Below are positions 25,301 to 35,900 of a stretch of DNA of 64,000 nucleotides, in pieces. This DNA comes from Pseudoscleropodium purum (lineage: Eukaryota; Streptophyta; Bryopsida; Hypnales; Brachytheciaceae): positions 18,042,001 through 18,106,000 of the forward strand of contig OZ017803.1 in assembly GCA_963969395.1 (NCBI GenBank), given 5' to 3'. Position numbers and translations under genes: made by a program. Positions within the stretch are counted from its first letter, which is position 1. Each line of letters opens with the position of its first letter. The notes beneath the pieces were generated by a model. It saw nothing but the letters and a program-made list of their open reading frames with translations. It was not told the origin of the DNA and did no database searches.

Positions 25301-25727
25301 CTTGACAAATCAATCTTACGAATCAAACTGATATTTTCAGTGATGTTCTCTTCGGGTGATTTCTAGAGATTTCTCATTCCAACATGTCGATTCATGGTCC
25401 CATGAGATTTTTATCAGGTAAGGCGTGATTGGGGAGACGATCGTCCTGCAGGTGGGCAGGGAGGGAGAATGGCGGAGAGCTAGAGCTGGAGAGATATGAA
25501 TTGCTTGCATGAAGGGATAGAAGGCGGCTACCGGGCACCGCGCACCTGGTTTTGACTGCCACGTGGACGAGTGACGTCGGATTGGTGTGGGTTGGGCGAG
25601 TGTCATTGGCTGGCTAGTGATGGGGGTACTGTATGACTGAATAGGCAGAGTAACTTAAATTTGTGTTTTTGGGTGCATATAGACAAGGATGTTATGAATC
25701 GTGCATGGGTAAGATATGCGGTAGAAG
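22304..25727. other. Non-repetitive flank downstream of the FPF1-like gene
   Basis: About 3.4 kb of balanced composition, largely free of the MITEs that fill other intergenic DNA. A minisatellite lies at 23335. A GC hairpin (GGGGCCGGG and CCCGGCCCC, about 25060-25105) encloses an RY-like CATGCATG. No ORF matches a known family. Confidence 0.4.
23335..23640 (+). repeat. Imperfect minisatellite, about 55-bp period, 5-6 copies
   Basis: Successive units share CCTCAGGCTAA, then GAATCCC, then AGTAGTCACTGCAGCAAG, then TTAGCCTACATA. Unit starts are near 23335, 23402, 23458, 23511, 23560 and 23615, with period 48-67 bp. It lies about 1 kb downstream of the FPF1-like gene in non-A/T-rich sequence. Confidence 0.8.
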
Positions 25728-26716
25728 CACCCATAACCGTCAACATAACCGTCAATGTAAGTAATTCAGTATACCCTACGTGAAGGTCAGATTCAGACGT
25801 AAATTAAGTCCAATATGTTGCAGAAATTTTTCACCCATACTGCCTGACTTTTGGAAATTTTTGAAAACCTACATCATGTCTCAAGCCACACACAACAGGT
25901 TTTTCAAAAATAACAAAAAAAGAATACTAAGAAATGCCAAACAAAAAAAAATTTGGACACTGAATTGTCAAAACCCTGACACCAATCATTTTGGCCACCA
26001 AAACCCTTTGCTTGAAAAAAAGAAATTATTTTGGCACTCAAGTGTTGAATGAGACCTTCACGTGCGATAGTTGAAGGATGGCGAATTCCGTTAAAATGGC
26101 GGTATTCCAAATGCCATTTTCACATCTTGACATCTAAGACAAGTATACATTGCTAACATCTAAGTCAATTTTAGATTTCAAAAATTTAGGACAAATGTAG
26201 ATATTAGATTGAGTAGTTTGAAAAATCTAGGATTGATATAAATTTTAGATATCTACAAGGTATGCAGATTTCAAAAATCTAATACAAGTATAGATTCTAG
26301 TGCATAAAAAACACTTCAAACTATGTAGTCTGAACTACTAAAATTGCCAAATTAACGGAATACCACCATTTTAACGAAATTCATTGTAAGGCACCTTTCT
26401 ATAGAAATAAGAATTTTTTTGTAGTATTAGCAATTGAAAATCGAGAATTTAAAAAAAAAAATAGATTTTTCAAATGTGGCATGTATTTTTTAAGAATTTT
26501 CAAAGTCATAGCTTATTAAATTACTAAAATTATCATGTAGGTGAACCTAAAACCAAAATCTAACAAAATCAATAATCAACAAATCATTGTTAAATAACGA
26601 GATAGCTAAATGATACTTTAGAAGGATACTGTAATGGAAGTCTAGAGATACATTTAATGGAAGCCTAGAGATACATTTAGTGGAAGTTTAGGGGTACAAG
26701 GGCGGTTATGGGTGTT
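25728..26716. mobile_element. MITE with CACCCATAACCG termini, about 990 bp
   Basis: Left end CACCCATAACCGTCAACAT, right end GGCGGTTATGGGTG. The interior (for example AGTATTAGCAATTGAAAAT and repeated GGAAGTCTAGAGATAC words) matches the shorter copy at 60837-61197. It contains a further inserted hairpin element. Confidence 0.65.
26083..26382. mobile_element. Nested 300-bp MITE with 26-bp terminal repeats
   Basis: Left arm 26083-26108 (GAATTCCGTTAAAATGGCGG onward) and right arm 26357-26382 (ending CCATTTTAACGAAATTC) are inverse with few mismatches. It lies inside the larger element and is absent from its sibling at 60837. Confidence 0.7.
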
Positions 26717-26919
26717 TCGACTTTACATTAGATATCAATTCTTGAACCATCATAGGTTTTCCAACACATTCCAAACCTAATTGTAGGTCCATCTTTGGGA
26801 GTAGGAAGAAATTGTACTTGGATTTGTGACTTTGTGTGAAGTTCTTTGAATGATGATGGAAATTAAGAAGTTCGTGCAAGAATAAATAGGGGTTGTCAAA
26901 CCTTATTCTCCCTATTTTC

Positions 26920-27590
26920 AATATTCAAAGAATGTGGATATAACACTCTCTCGTTGAATTAGAGGTTGTCATATTTTCTTCTCTCCATTCTCAATCTTCA
27001 AATAATGAGGACATGACACTCTCTCCTTGAATTACAAAGGGGCTATTCTTTGAAGATTGAGAAGTTTTTTTCTTCTCTTCCTTTTGTGTTGAGGAAAAGG
27101 TGCGATGAAGTTTTTCCATTTTCTATTCTTCATTCTCTCCACTTCTCTCCATCCTCCATTAATTCTCTCTATTCTCAAAAGGGGTCACACCTTCATGGAG
27201 AAGGGCTTTTATGGCTCTTTTTTTCACACCATACCGTCTTATTCTTTGTAGAAGTTTCATTCTCAATCAAAGAAGCTGTTATAGTTGACTCCTATTGTAG
27301 AAGGCCCATTCTTTATAGATTGAGAACTTTTTTTTTCTCCTCTCAAGATGAAAAATGGGCATGACTAGAAATTGTTGCATCAAAGTTTTCAACACTTTTC
27401 TTCCACTTTTCACTCTACTTGCCAATTTTACTATGCCTATCAATTTGCATTCTCCATATGATACAAAAGGGATGTTACATTTTCATGGAGAAGGGATCTA
27501 ATTAGCTCCTCTTTTTACTCCATACCTTCTCATTATTTATAGAAATTTCAATCTTGAAGAAGGTATGACAATCCCTACTAACTAGAAGAA
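26920..27590 (+). repeat. Dispersed direct repeats
   Basis: GACACTCTCTCCTTGAATTA-type words recur near 26940 and 27010. A longer block (TTCATGGAGAAGGG..CATACCTTCTCATT type) recurs near 27190 and 27480. This is a degraded repeat array without coding potential. Confidence 0.5.
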
Positions 27591-29992
27591 GGTGAAGGAG
27601 AAGTAATAGGAAGTAAATAGGTAAATTTGTACATAGGTTAAATAAGAAAAATAGTAAATGATTTTTTTTATGGTGCATATTATCAATAAAGAATATCTTA
27701 ACCTTATGAAAAACAAATTATGCTAATAAGATCCAAAGGATTGAAATAATTTCATTCACTAACCTGCAAAGTCCCAATGCCATTTTTTTCATCAAAAACA
27801 CTCAAAACTATCAATTCAGTAAAAAAAAACTTTGAAAATTATTTTTTTCCTCATAATTATCTAATTGTAGGATTTTGCACTAGAATAGTATAAGAATGTG
27901 TATAAGAAATTTTAGAAACTTTGACCCAAATCATAAATTGCAAGATATCAACATTTAAAGCAAAGAAAACAAGTGTTTTGCACCTTGTGCAACTACATTA
28001 TGAGACTTTGAATTAGTTTAGCTCAAATATTTTACACTATAGACTTTGAATTAAATTTTTTTATCATGAATAATTGAGTTGAGAATTTGGGCAATAAAAT
28101 TCAACAAACAACAAATTAATTTTCTTTCTTTAAAAAATTATTAAGTAGAAATAGATACAAGATTAAATAAAACTAAATTGTTATTAGTCCTAAGATGGAA
28201 TTGCGTATACTAATCCCAACTATGAAATTGTTCTAGTAGACATATTAAACCTTTTTCTTTTTAAATTGTGAAAATTGAGTTCAAAAATGAATCCAACACA
28301 TTATTTTCTTAAGACTAAGTTTCTACAATTGCTTGCAAAACAAGAAGTTCCATAACTTTTACATCACTAATCCAAATGGAATGAATCAATGCTCATCATA
28401 TAGATGAAAATACAACCTATGAAAAAAAAATTCTTTTATTTCTTTTTTTTGTGAAATTTTTTTCTATCCAACGACCTAAAATTTGGACTTAGGGTGGCAT
28501 AACTTTGCTTCCAAACACCAATTGAAATAAAATTATATCCCCCTCACAAAGCTAATGTATTTTTCTATCTTCAATCACAGTTTAAAAAAATTGCACCAAA
28601 AATTGAGATCATAGGAGCATGTCCAAACTTTCATTTGTGTTTGGAGGGGACAATGAGAGTTTAGGGGCTAAGGTCTCCTCTAATATCAATCCTCCATAAT
28701 GGTGGGACTATCTTATCGTTCTTATGATTATAATATCCCTCCTACATAAAGCATGTAAACTAGAAGATGAATAGTTTAATGTCATTCAAAATGTCATGCA
28801 AGCTAAGGTAGATTGAGTATTTGTAATTGTTTAAATTCCAATAATCATATAGGAATCATTTGAAGTATTTACTATTATATCATAGACCTTAAATTGTCAC
28901 TATTGAATGTTTTCAAACTTTGTACATGGTACAATATGGATATAAAGTAATATAGCCTTGAGTGAACAATTTTGTGTCTTTTTAAAGAAGATTCAAGATG
29001 TACTTTAAGGTTTTTTGACTAAAATTTTGACAATAATATTTTATGTATTTAAATTTAAATAAATGGTTTCAAAAAGTTCTACATTTAGTCTTTTCAATGG
29101 ACCTAATATACCAAAACAATTTGAAATATCTAGTAGAACCTACCTATCTAATACATTACATGAGATTTGAAGGCTCTACAAGATTGTGGGTTTCCTAGCT
29201 CTAAAAACATTGGAAACGTTGCCAACAATGCAGTTTGATGTCGTCAAGAGAGTGCCACATAATTTCTAAGAAATATTAAAAAGAATTCAATTTTTTTTAT
29301 TTTAAAATTTTTTCATTTTTTTTTTACAACATTGCAATTTTTCCATGCTAAGGAAACAATAAGGTGAACAGACTTGAAATGGACTCTCCTTGCTCCCAAA
29401 TATCATGTAATGGCTTGTTATTTTTTGGAATCCTAATAAAATTTAAATACTTCTAAGAAATTAACTCGAAAATTCAAAAAATGATTTTAAAATATTATTA
29501 TATTTATAATATTAATTCATTAAAATTATTTGGCATGACAAGGTTTCAACCACATTAGATTGCTAGCATGTCAATGTTCTCATGACATTCCTAAGTTCTT
29601 GACAACCTAGGAAGTCACACTCTTGTTGTGGCTTCCAAAAACATCTAATGTTTCATCCAATGTTTTTTTTATAGAATTCTTAGAATGTGTTTGTAGTCAA
29701 TTAGATGGAAATTCCTTCCATGAGGTATTGTTTATTGTTCTTTTGTAAATGTTGGCTATTTTAAACTCTTTGTTCTTGATTTGAGTTTGAGATACACACA
29801 TGATTTTTGGAATTTGAATGCAACTAATGAAATATATAGAATACATCAAGTCTAATTTCTATTCTAAATTAATATCTTGGAAAATCCTAAATTATTATCT
29901 TTTATTGTAATTTAAAGTTTGACCTATAACCATAATTTGTTGATTTTCTAATTATAAAATGACATTAAAATTGATTCATATGTTAACCCCTA
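27591..29992. other. A/T-rich repeat-derived DNA
   Basis: No gene. A degraded element end, GTTTAGGGGCTAAG, near 28660 suggests another old TTAA element covering roughly 27.8-28.67 kb; its left end is not clear. Confidence 0.4.
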
Positions 29993-30913
29993 AAGGTTGG
30001 AGACTATGTTTTCACCAAAAATGCTCCCAAACTGCCATTTCTAATACAAGCATCAAATTTTAGATGAAATTATTTTTTTTGACACATATAACCATAGGAT
30101 CTTGTAGTAAACTAGTTTGAAAAGATGTGGAAAAAAATTCAGAATTTTCCACCATGTAAATTGTAAGATATTAAGGTTTGAAGTGACACAAATCATTTTT
30201 TTGGCACTCTAAAAATACAGGTAGCCATACTTCACAAGGTCACATTTGTATGAAAAAATGTCCAAAATGGTGGTTACTCTTTGGATTCATTCTTCAAGGC
30301 AAGTTGGATACATGTTTGAAAATTTTTAGATCATTTGGAATTGCACAACATATAAGAAAAAAATAGTAAGTAGAAAGAAGTACAAAGTGATTCAAAACAC
30401 TAAATTGTTAATAATTTAATTATAAAATAGAAAATTTCAATCCCAAAGGAGTTAATGTAGCAATAAACAATCAACATCATATGTTTTTATTTTTTCTAAA
30501 AGATATTAAAAATTGAGTTAAATAAATGACTCCAAAGTTTATTTTCAAGCAAGGAATCTATAACTACTTGCAAACTAGAACACCTTATAAATTTCATCTC
30601 ATAAATCAAAATGGAATGATTCAAAGCTTTCCATGTAGGTATAAATAGAAAACCAAGTTCAAATTTTTATTTTTGAAAAAAGTGATTTTTGAAGAAATTT
30701 TTGGGTTGCCCATCAAACATTGAAAATTACATGTCATGCAATAACTTTTGAACCATATAGTCAAAAATTATGAAAATTGTTGGGCCTTAAAGCTACTTCT
30801 TGGGGCACATGTTGTGTGAAAATTTCGGCAAAAAAAATAAAAACTCCATTCATAGTGAGCTTCCCAAAAGCACTATGTTGCAAAAAAATACAATTTTGAC
30901 CTTTAGGGGTTAA
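29993..30913. mobile_element. TTAA-bounded element, family P copy 1, 921 bp
   Basis: Left end TTAACCCCTAAAGG and right end CCTTTAGGGGTTAA are perfect 14-bp inverses. It is closely similar along its length to 47514-48456 (shared words CTATGTTTTCACCAAAA and GTCCAAAATGGTGGTTA). Non-coding. Confidence 0.85.
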
Positions 30914-31575
30914 TGAACTACACTATAATGTACATATATAGTAAAGAAAATAAAGATCTTCAATCAAATTTGTATTTGATATAAATTTTTTCACTTTTTC
31001 ATAAATTTATAATATGTTCAAATTTTCAAATACACAATAATTTCATAGCTTATAGAAGAGTTGTGATTTCATATTTGAAAACTAAAAACAAAACACCTCA
31101 ATCATAACTTGGCACTAAGTAAAGCTTATAAAGCAAAAAAAATTTTAAGTTTGATTATGTGTGCATAGGCTACTATCCTTTAGAAATTTATGTACAATGA
31201 TTACAACTAATTGTGACATGCTCCCAACTAAGTCCAACTTCTTTGGATTCTTGCCTATAATGTAGAGCACATGTTCAAAATATTGAATTACCTGTATCCA
31301 AAGCCAACCATTGGCTCTCTCAAATTAAAATTGAACATTTGCAACAAGAATTGGTCCAAGTTGATTTTAGAAAAAGATTGTAATTAAGAAAAAATCCCCT
31401 TTGTGTGCCACTTTTGTGACGACAAATGACTAAACTAGTTTGAAATGTGCACTATTGATATATAATGGCATAATTAGGGTGGCTTCCCAATTGTTAAATA
31501 CAAGGGAGGCATAGCTAGTGGAACTATTCTCAACATGCTCTTCGTTCACTCATCTGAAGGCAAATGTCATTATCA
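30914..31575. other. A/T-rich intergenic DNA
   Basis: Nothing recognised. Confidence 0.5.
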
Positions 31576-32390
31576 TTAAGTCCTAAAGGATTGAATGACC
31601 ATTGAACATGCATAAGCAATCTCGGATAGGTGTATATGAAGTCATTTTTCAATAGATGTTCTTAAATTTTTGACATAAAGATGTGAACATGTATCCCCTT
31701 GGTAGGAACATAATTTTTTTTCAATAAGGTGCTTGGATCAAAAGTTATGCTGCCTTGAATTTTGGAGGCAATTCAAGTAGCTTCAAGCATCCACTAGAAG
31801 AATCTCACATTTATTTAGACATGGGTTGTCTAACTTGACGCTATTTACTTGTGTGTTCAATGTAGCAACACTATGTTTTTCTATCATTGAAGATGTTATA
31901 GTAAATGTCAATGGACATCAATGTTGACAAAAGAATATGGAGTTGCTACATTGAATAGGCAAGTAAACGGCGTCAAGTTAAACAACCCATGTCTAAATAA
32001 ACACATGATTCTACTAGTGAGCACATGCAAAACTCCTCCAATAATTCTAAAATTTGGCAAGTACCTAACTTATATAATACAAGATGCAAATGTCAAATAA
32101 AATTAACCATATATAGTGTAAAAATCTTACTTTAGGAGGAGTTAAAGCCTACTAGCCTTGTCGGACAATGTTAGAAAAAAACTTTTTCTCCTAACTTCAA
32201 ATATTATAATCTTTCGTACAATCAAAGTTTCTAAAATTTTTTCCACAAGTTTCTAGATAAGTCTAGTACAAATTTGTACAATTGAATTTTGAAAAAAAAA
32301 CTTTTTTTTCATTTTTTTTCTTGTTGCCCTAAAAACTGCCAATTTTTGACAATTTCTATCCAAAATGTGCTTTGGTCCTTTAGGGGTTAA
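31576..32390. mobile_element. TTAA-bounded element with a nested MITE, 815 bp
   Basis: Left end TTAAGTCCTAAAGGATTG, right end TTGGTCCTTTAGGGGTTAA. Similar to 50770-51348 (shared GTATATGAAGTCATTTTT and CAAAACTCCTCCAATAATT). Its extra length is the nested MITE at 31792-32019. Confidence 0.75.
31792..32019. mobile_element. Nested MITE with 78-bp terminal inverted repeats
   Basis: Arms 31792-31869 and 31942-32019 are near-perfect inverses, starting CACTAGAAGAATC and ending GATTCTACTAGTG. The sibling element at 50770 lacks the insert at the matching point (CTTCAAGCA..CAAAACTCC). Flanks show an imperfect repeat resembling AAGCAT. It could be hAT or CACTA derived. Confidence 0.85.
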
Positions 32391-32875
32391 TTATGACACT
32401 AATGGAGTGGCAATTGAATTGTGACATGCTTAGTTGAATCGTTACACAAATAGGAATTCCTACCTTACTCAAGGCATCTCTACCAAGTGCTCCTCCAAGT
32501 AAACTTCCAACTTTTCACTGGTTTATAATTAGAACTCAGAAGTTTTATCATTGAAAGCACATTCCAAAGTACTTTACAAATTTGAAGTGGATGTGCTTTA
32601 ATAATCTTGTTTTTGATTTTTGTCTCTTAAGTAGCTTTGAAGTGATTTATTTAATTTCTTTGTCCAATATCTAAATTTGACTTTTCTTGTACTAATTCCA
32701 AATACTTTTGAATGTACTTCCAATGATAGAAATTTCAAGTTCTAATTACAAAGCAATCAAAAGTTAGAGTTATATTTGAGAGGACAAATTCAAGAGTCTA
32801 TTGAAAATGCCCTAAGATTCTAAAAGTGTATTGGAGTGTGGTGAAAGAAAAACATCCCGTGTTAGTGCAAGCTTT

Positions 32876-32896
32876 CCCTTCCCTTCCCTTCCCTTC
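32876..32896. repeat. (CCCTT)n tract in the 5' leader region of SCPL51
   Basis: About four CCCTT units roughly 100 bases before the start codon. This pyrimidine-rich leader is typical of plant 5' UTRs. Confidence 0.8.
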
Positions 32897-32984
32897 TGAC
32901 TCTTGGAGTCCAAAAGACGCCCATTGCTTTGCTTTATACCTTTCCTTTCCTTCGCGTTTCTCTTTGCTCCTCCCAGCGCCAGCT

Positions 32985-35900
32985 ATGGCGTCCTCACATT
33001 CTCTCTCGCTCCTTCTCTTCCTCCCCTTCCTCCCCGTCCTTCTGTTCTCCACTTCCTTGCCCCTCGCTCACGCCGACAGCAGCAGCGGCACCTCCGATGG
33101 CAGCGAACAATGGGGCTACATGGATGTCCGACCAGGTACAAATTCTCGCCCCAATTTCCTACATTGAGCTTCATTCATTCTTTCAATTGCTCACTGCTTC
33201 CCAACCCGAGATTTCTATGACCTCTCCCCTTTTGCATCTGGAGTGAATCCCAATTCAAAACGGCGGAAATTCAGTGCTGGGCCAATTGCGTTGTGGACAC
33301 GAGATTGAGGATTGTGGGAATGTAAGTTTTAATAGTTCTTATGGGGGGTTTAGGGTTTGAATGTGAGTTCGTAGATTCAGGGTTGCTTGATATGGATTTT
33401 TTTCTTTTTCTTTTTTTTTCCAATTGCACTCTGACCTTAAATTTCTGTTACCATTCCTTTCCCCTTATACATATTTGAATCCGAATTCAAAAGTGGTGCT
33501 GGTTTGTGAGGGTAATTGCGTTGGGAATATGAGGCTGCGGATTGCAGGAATGTGAGTTCATAGATTCTTGGTTGCTTAATGTTTATTATTTCCTTCAATT
33601 GCAGTCTGATATCTCTATTATGATCTTCTGTTAAATGGCATTCTGGAAGATTCTGTGCGCTTGTTACACTGTCGGTGACTGTACCACTCTTGTCACGCAT
33701 TTGAACTGTTAGGGACCCTGGGGTCTTGGATTAAAGAGGTCTGGTAATGTAATGAAATGGAAGGTGGATTGATGTTTTTTTTCCAATTATACCAATGTAG
33801 GGTTTTATGTCAATGTTATGATTCTTTTCAGAATCATGTGCATGGAATAAGAATTGTAGGATTTAGAGCTCTGGGTTGGATCTGTGTAGGAATACAAGGT
33901 TTTTGATAAAATTAGACTGGGATTTTTGAACATCAATCATATGGAGAGGAGATGGTAAGCAAATAGGTCAATCATGGAGAGGCCTCCCCGTTCATTCTTT
34001 TAGAATTGTGGGAATCTTGTACACTAAATATTTTACATGGTAGTATAAGCAGGTGGATATAAGTAGGTGATTATAGTGCCTTCCTATGATCTACGGAAGG
34101 TCTTTGTTTTATTCCCCATGAATTGCATTGTGCTTGTCTTGGTCTCTTCATGATTGATCTCCCGACGATGTTGTCTAAAAATTCGTGAAACAATTTAAAT
34201 TCACTGAAAACCACATGTAAGTAAGTTTTGTTTCCTGAAGAGGAATTTGGGGTTTGGAGACGGATTGAGTAGGTAGAGACGAATGGCGGGCATTAATACA
34301 ATGTCGATCTTGGTTTTGCAGGGGCACACATGTTTTGGTGGTTGTACTTCAGCGAAAAAGTGGTTACTTCCAGCAATTTGCCTCTGATCTTGTGGCTCCA
34401 GGGTGGACCTGTGAGTCTTCCAAATAATCAATTGAGCTCCAAGATCAATGAAATCTTCCAAAAACTGTCATTCTTTAGGGTCACTCATATTTCTTTACAA
34501 AGAATTCGTAGCATAGATGTCGTGAGTATCGTTCTTGACCTTGTTCTTCCTCCCCGAAGGACCAAGGAGTGCGAATTAGGGTTTTGATTTTCTCTGCTGT
34601 TTTGCGTAGGTCATTTTTCTGTTCAATTTCATTTAGTTTCACTGATTCAGGTGATTATAATTTTTAGTCCTGCTTGAATTAGATGTTTCTCAATATGATC
34701 AGTCGAATTGGTCATTTTAATACCATGAATCCTTGGGCTAGAAACGCAGAACGAGGTTGAAAAATTGAATGGGCATTTTGTGCAGGGTGCTTCTGGGGTT
34801 GGATATGGAAATTTCCACGAAGTGGGGCCTCTGTCAGAGGATTTGCAGCCTCGGAGTAGCACATGGCTGAATGTGGCCCACTTGCTCTTTGTGGTAAATT
34901 TGACCCCTCCTTACAGACCTTCAAAAAGCCGTTTGTTTTCCACTTGTATTCGAATCTCTTTCCTGCTTCCTCCACTGTGTCCTGGGATGAAAAAACAGGG
35001 TTTTCAGTAAAACAAAACTGTTTCATTATCGTTTAGACAACTTCTTAAAACTAATATTTCCCATCATTCTTGAGGAGTGTCTCCAAGTGGTGTGACCATA
35101 GGGAGACCTTCCCATGAAGAATCGTAAGGAAGATTCTCTTTTTGATGTTGTCTAAACGTTCCTGAAAAGGTCTCATTTGACTGAAAACACAATTCGTTCT
35201 TCATTTCACCAAAACTGTAAAGGCTCTTTGTTCTTGTTCGTTCATGGTTGATTTTTGCTTTGTCCACACACATATGCATGGTTGATTTTTCTGCTGTCTA
35301 GGCAAGAGCATCTTCTTGGAAGCCTGTGCTGTGGAGGTATTGAGTTTGCTGTTGTGGTGACGTGGGATTGCTGTATCTGGTTCGGCAATTCAGGACAATC
35401 CTGTGGGTACAGGTAATCATTACCTTCACTCACCTTTCTTAATATTCACTTCTAGATTTCTGATAGTTGGCAATTGCTGCATTCTGGTTGTTTTAGGGCT
35501 TGAAGTTATAGGGTTTTCAATAAAATTAGATTGTTTCAGGAACTTTTTGACGTAATCGGAAAGAGAATCTTCTCGATGAGGAAATCTAGTGGATTCCTCT
35601 GATGTATCTGTATGATCCTTGTGATTGTAGGGAGATCTCCCCATGGATCGTGGTGAAGATTCTCTTTATGATGTTGCCTAATAGTTCCTTAGAATATAAT
35701 TTCTAGTTACTTATTTGCCTTTGAAGCTTGTTAACATGCCCTTTTTTGGCTGGTCAGGTTTTAGTTATGTGGAAAATTCGACCCTTCTTACAAGGAACAA
35801 CAAACAGGCGACGCTGGATTTGGTGACTTTTTTGGGAAAGTTTTTTGGTTCGCATAAATCGCTTGAGAGCACCCCTTTCTTTATCGTCGCTGAGTCGTAT

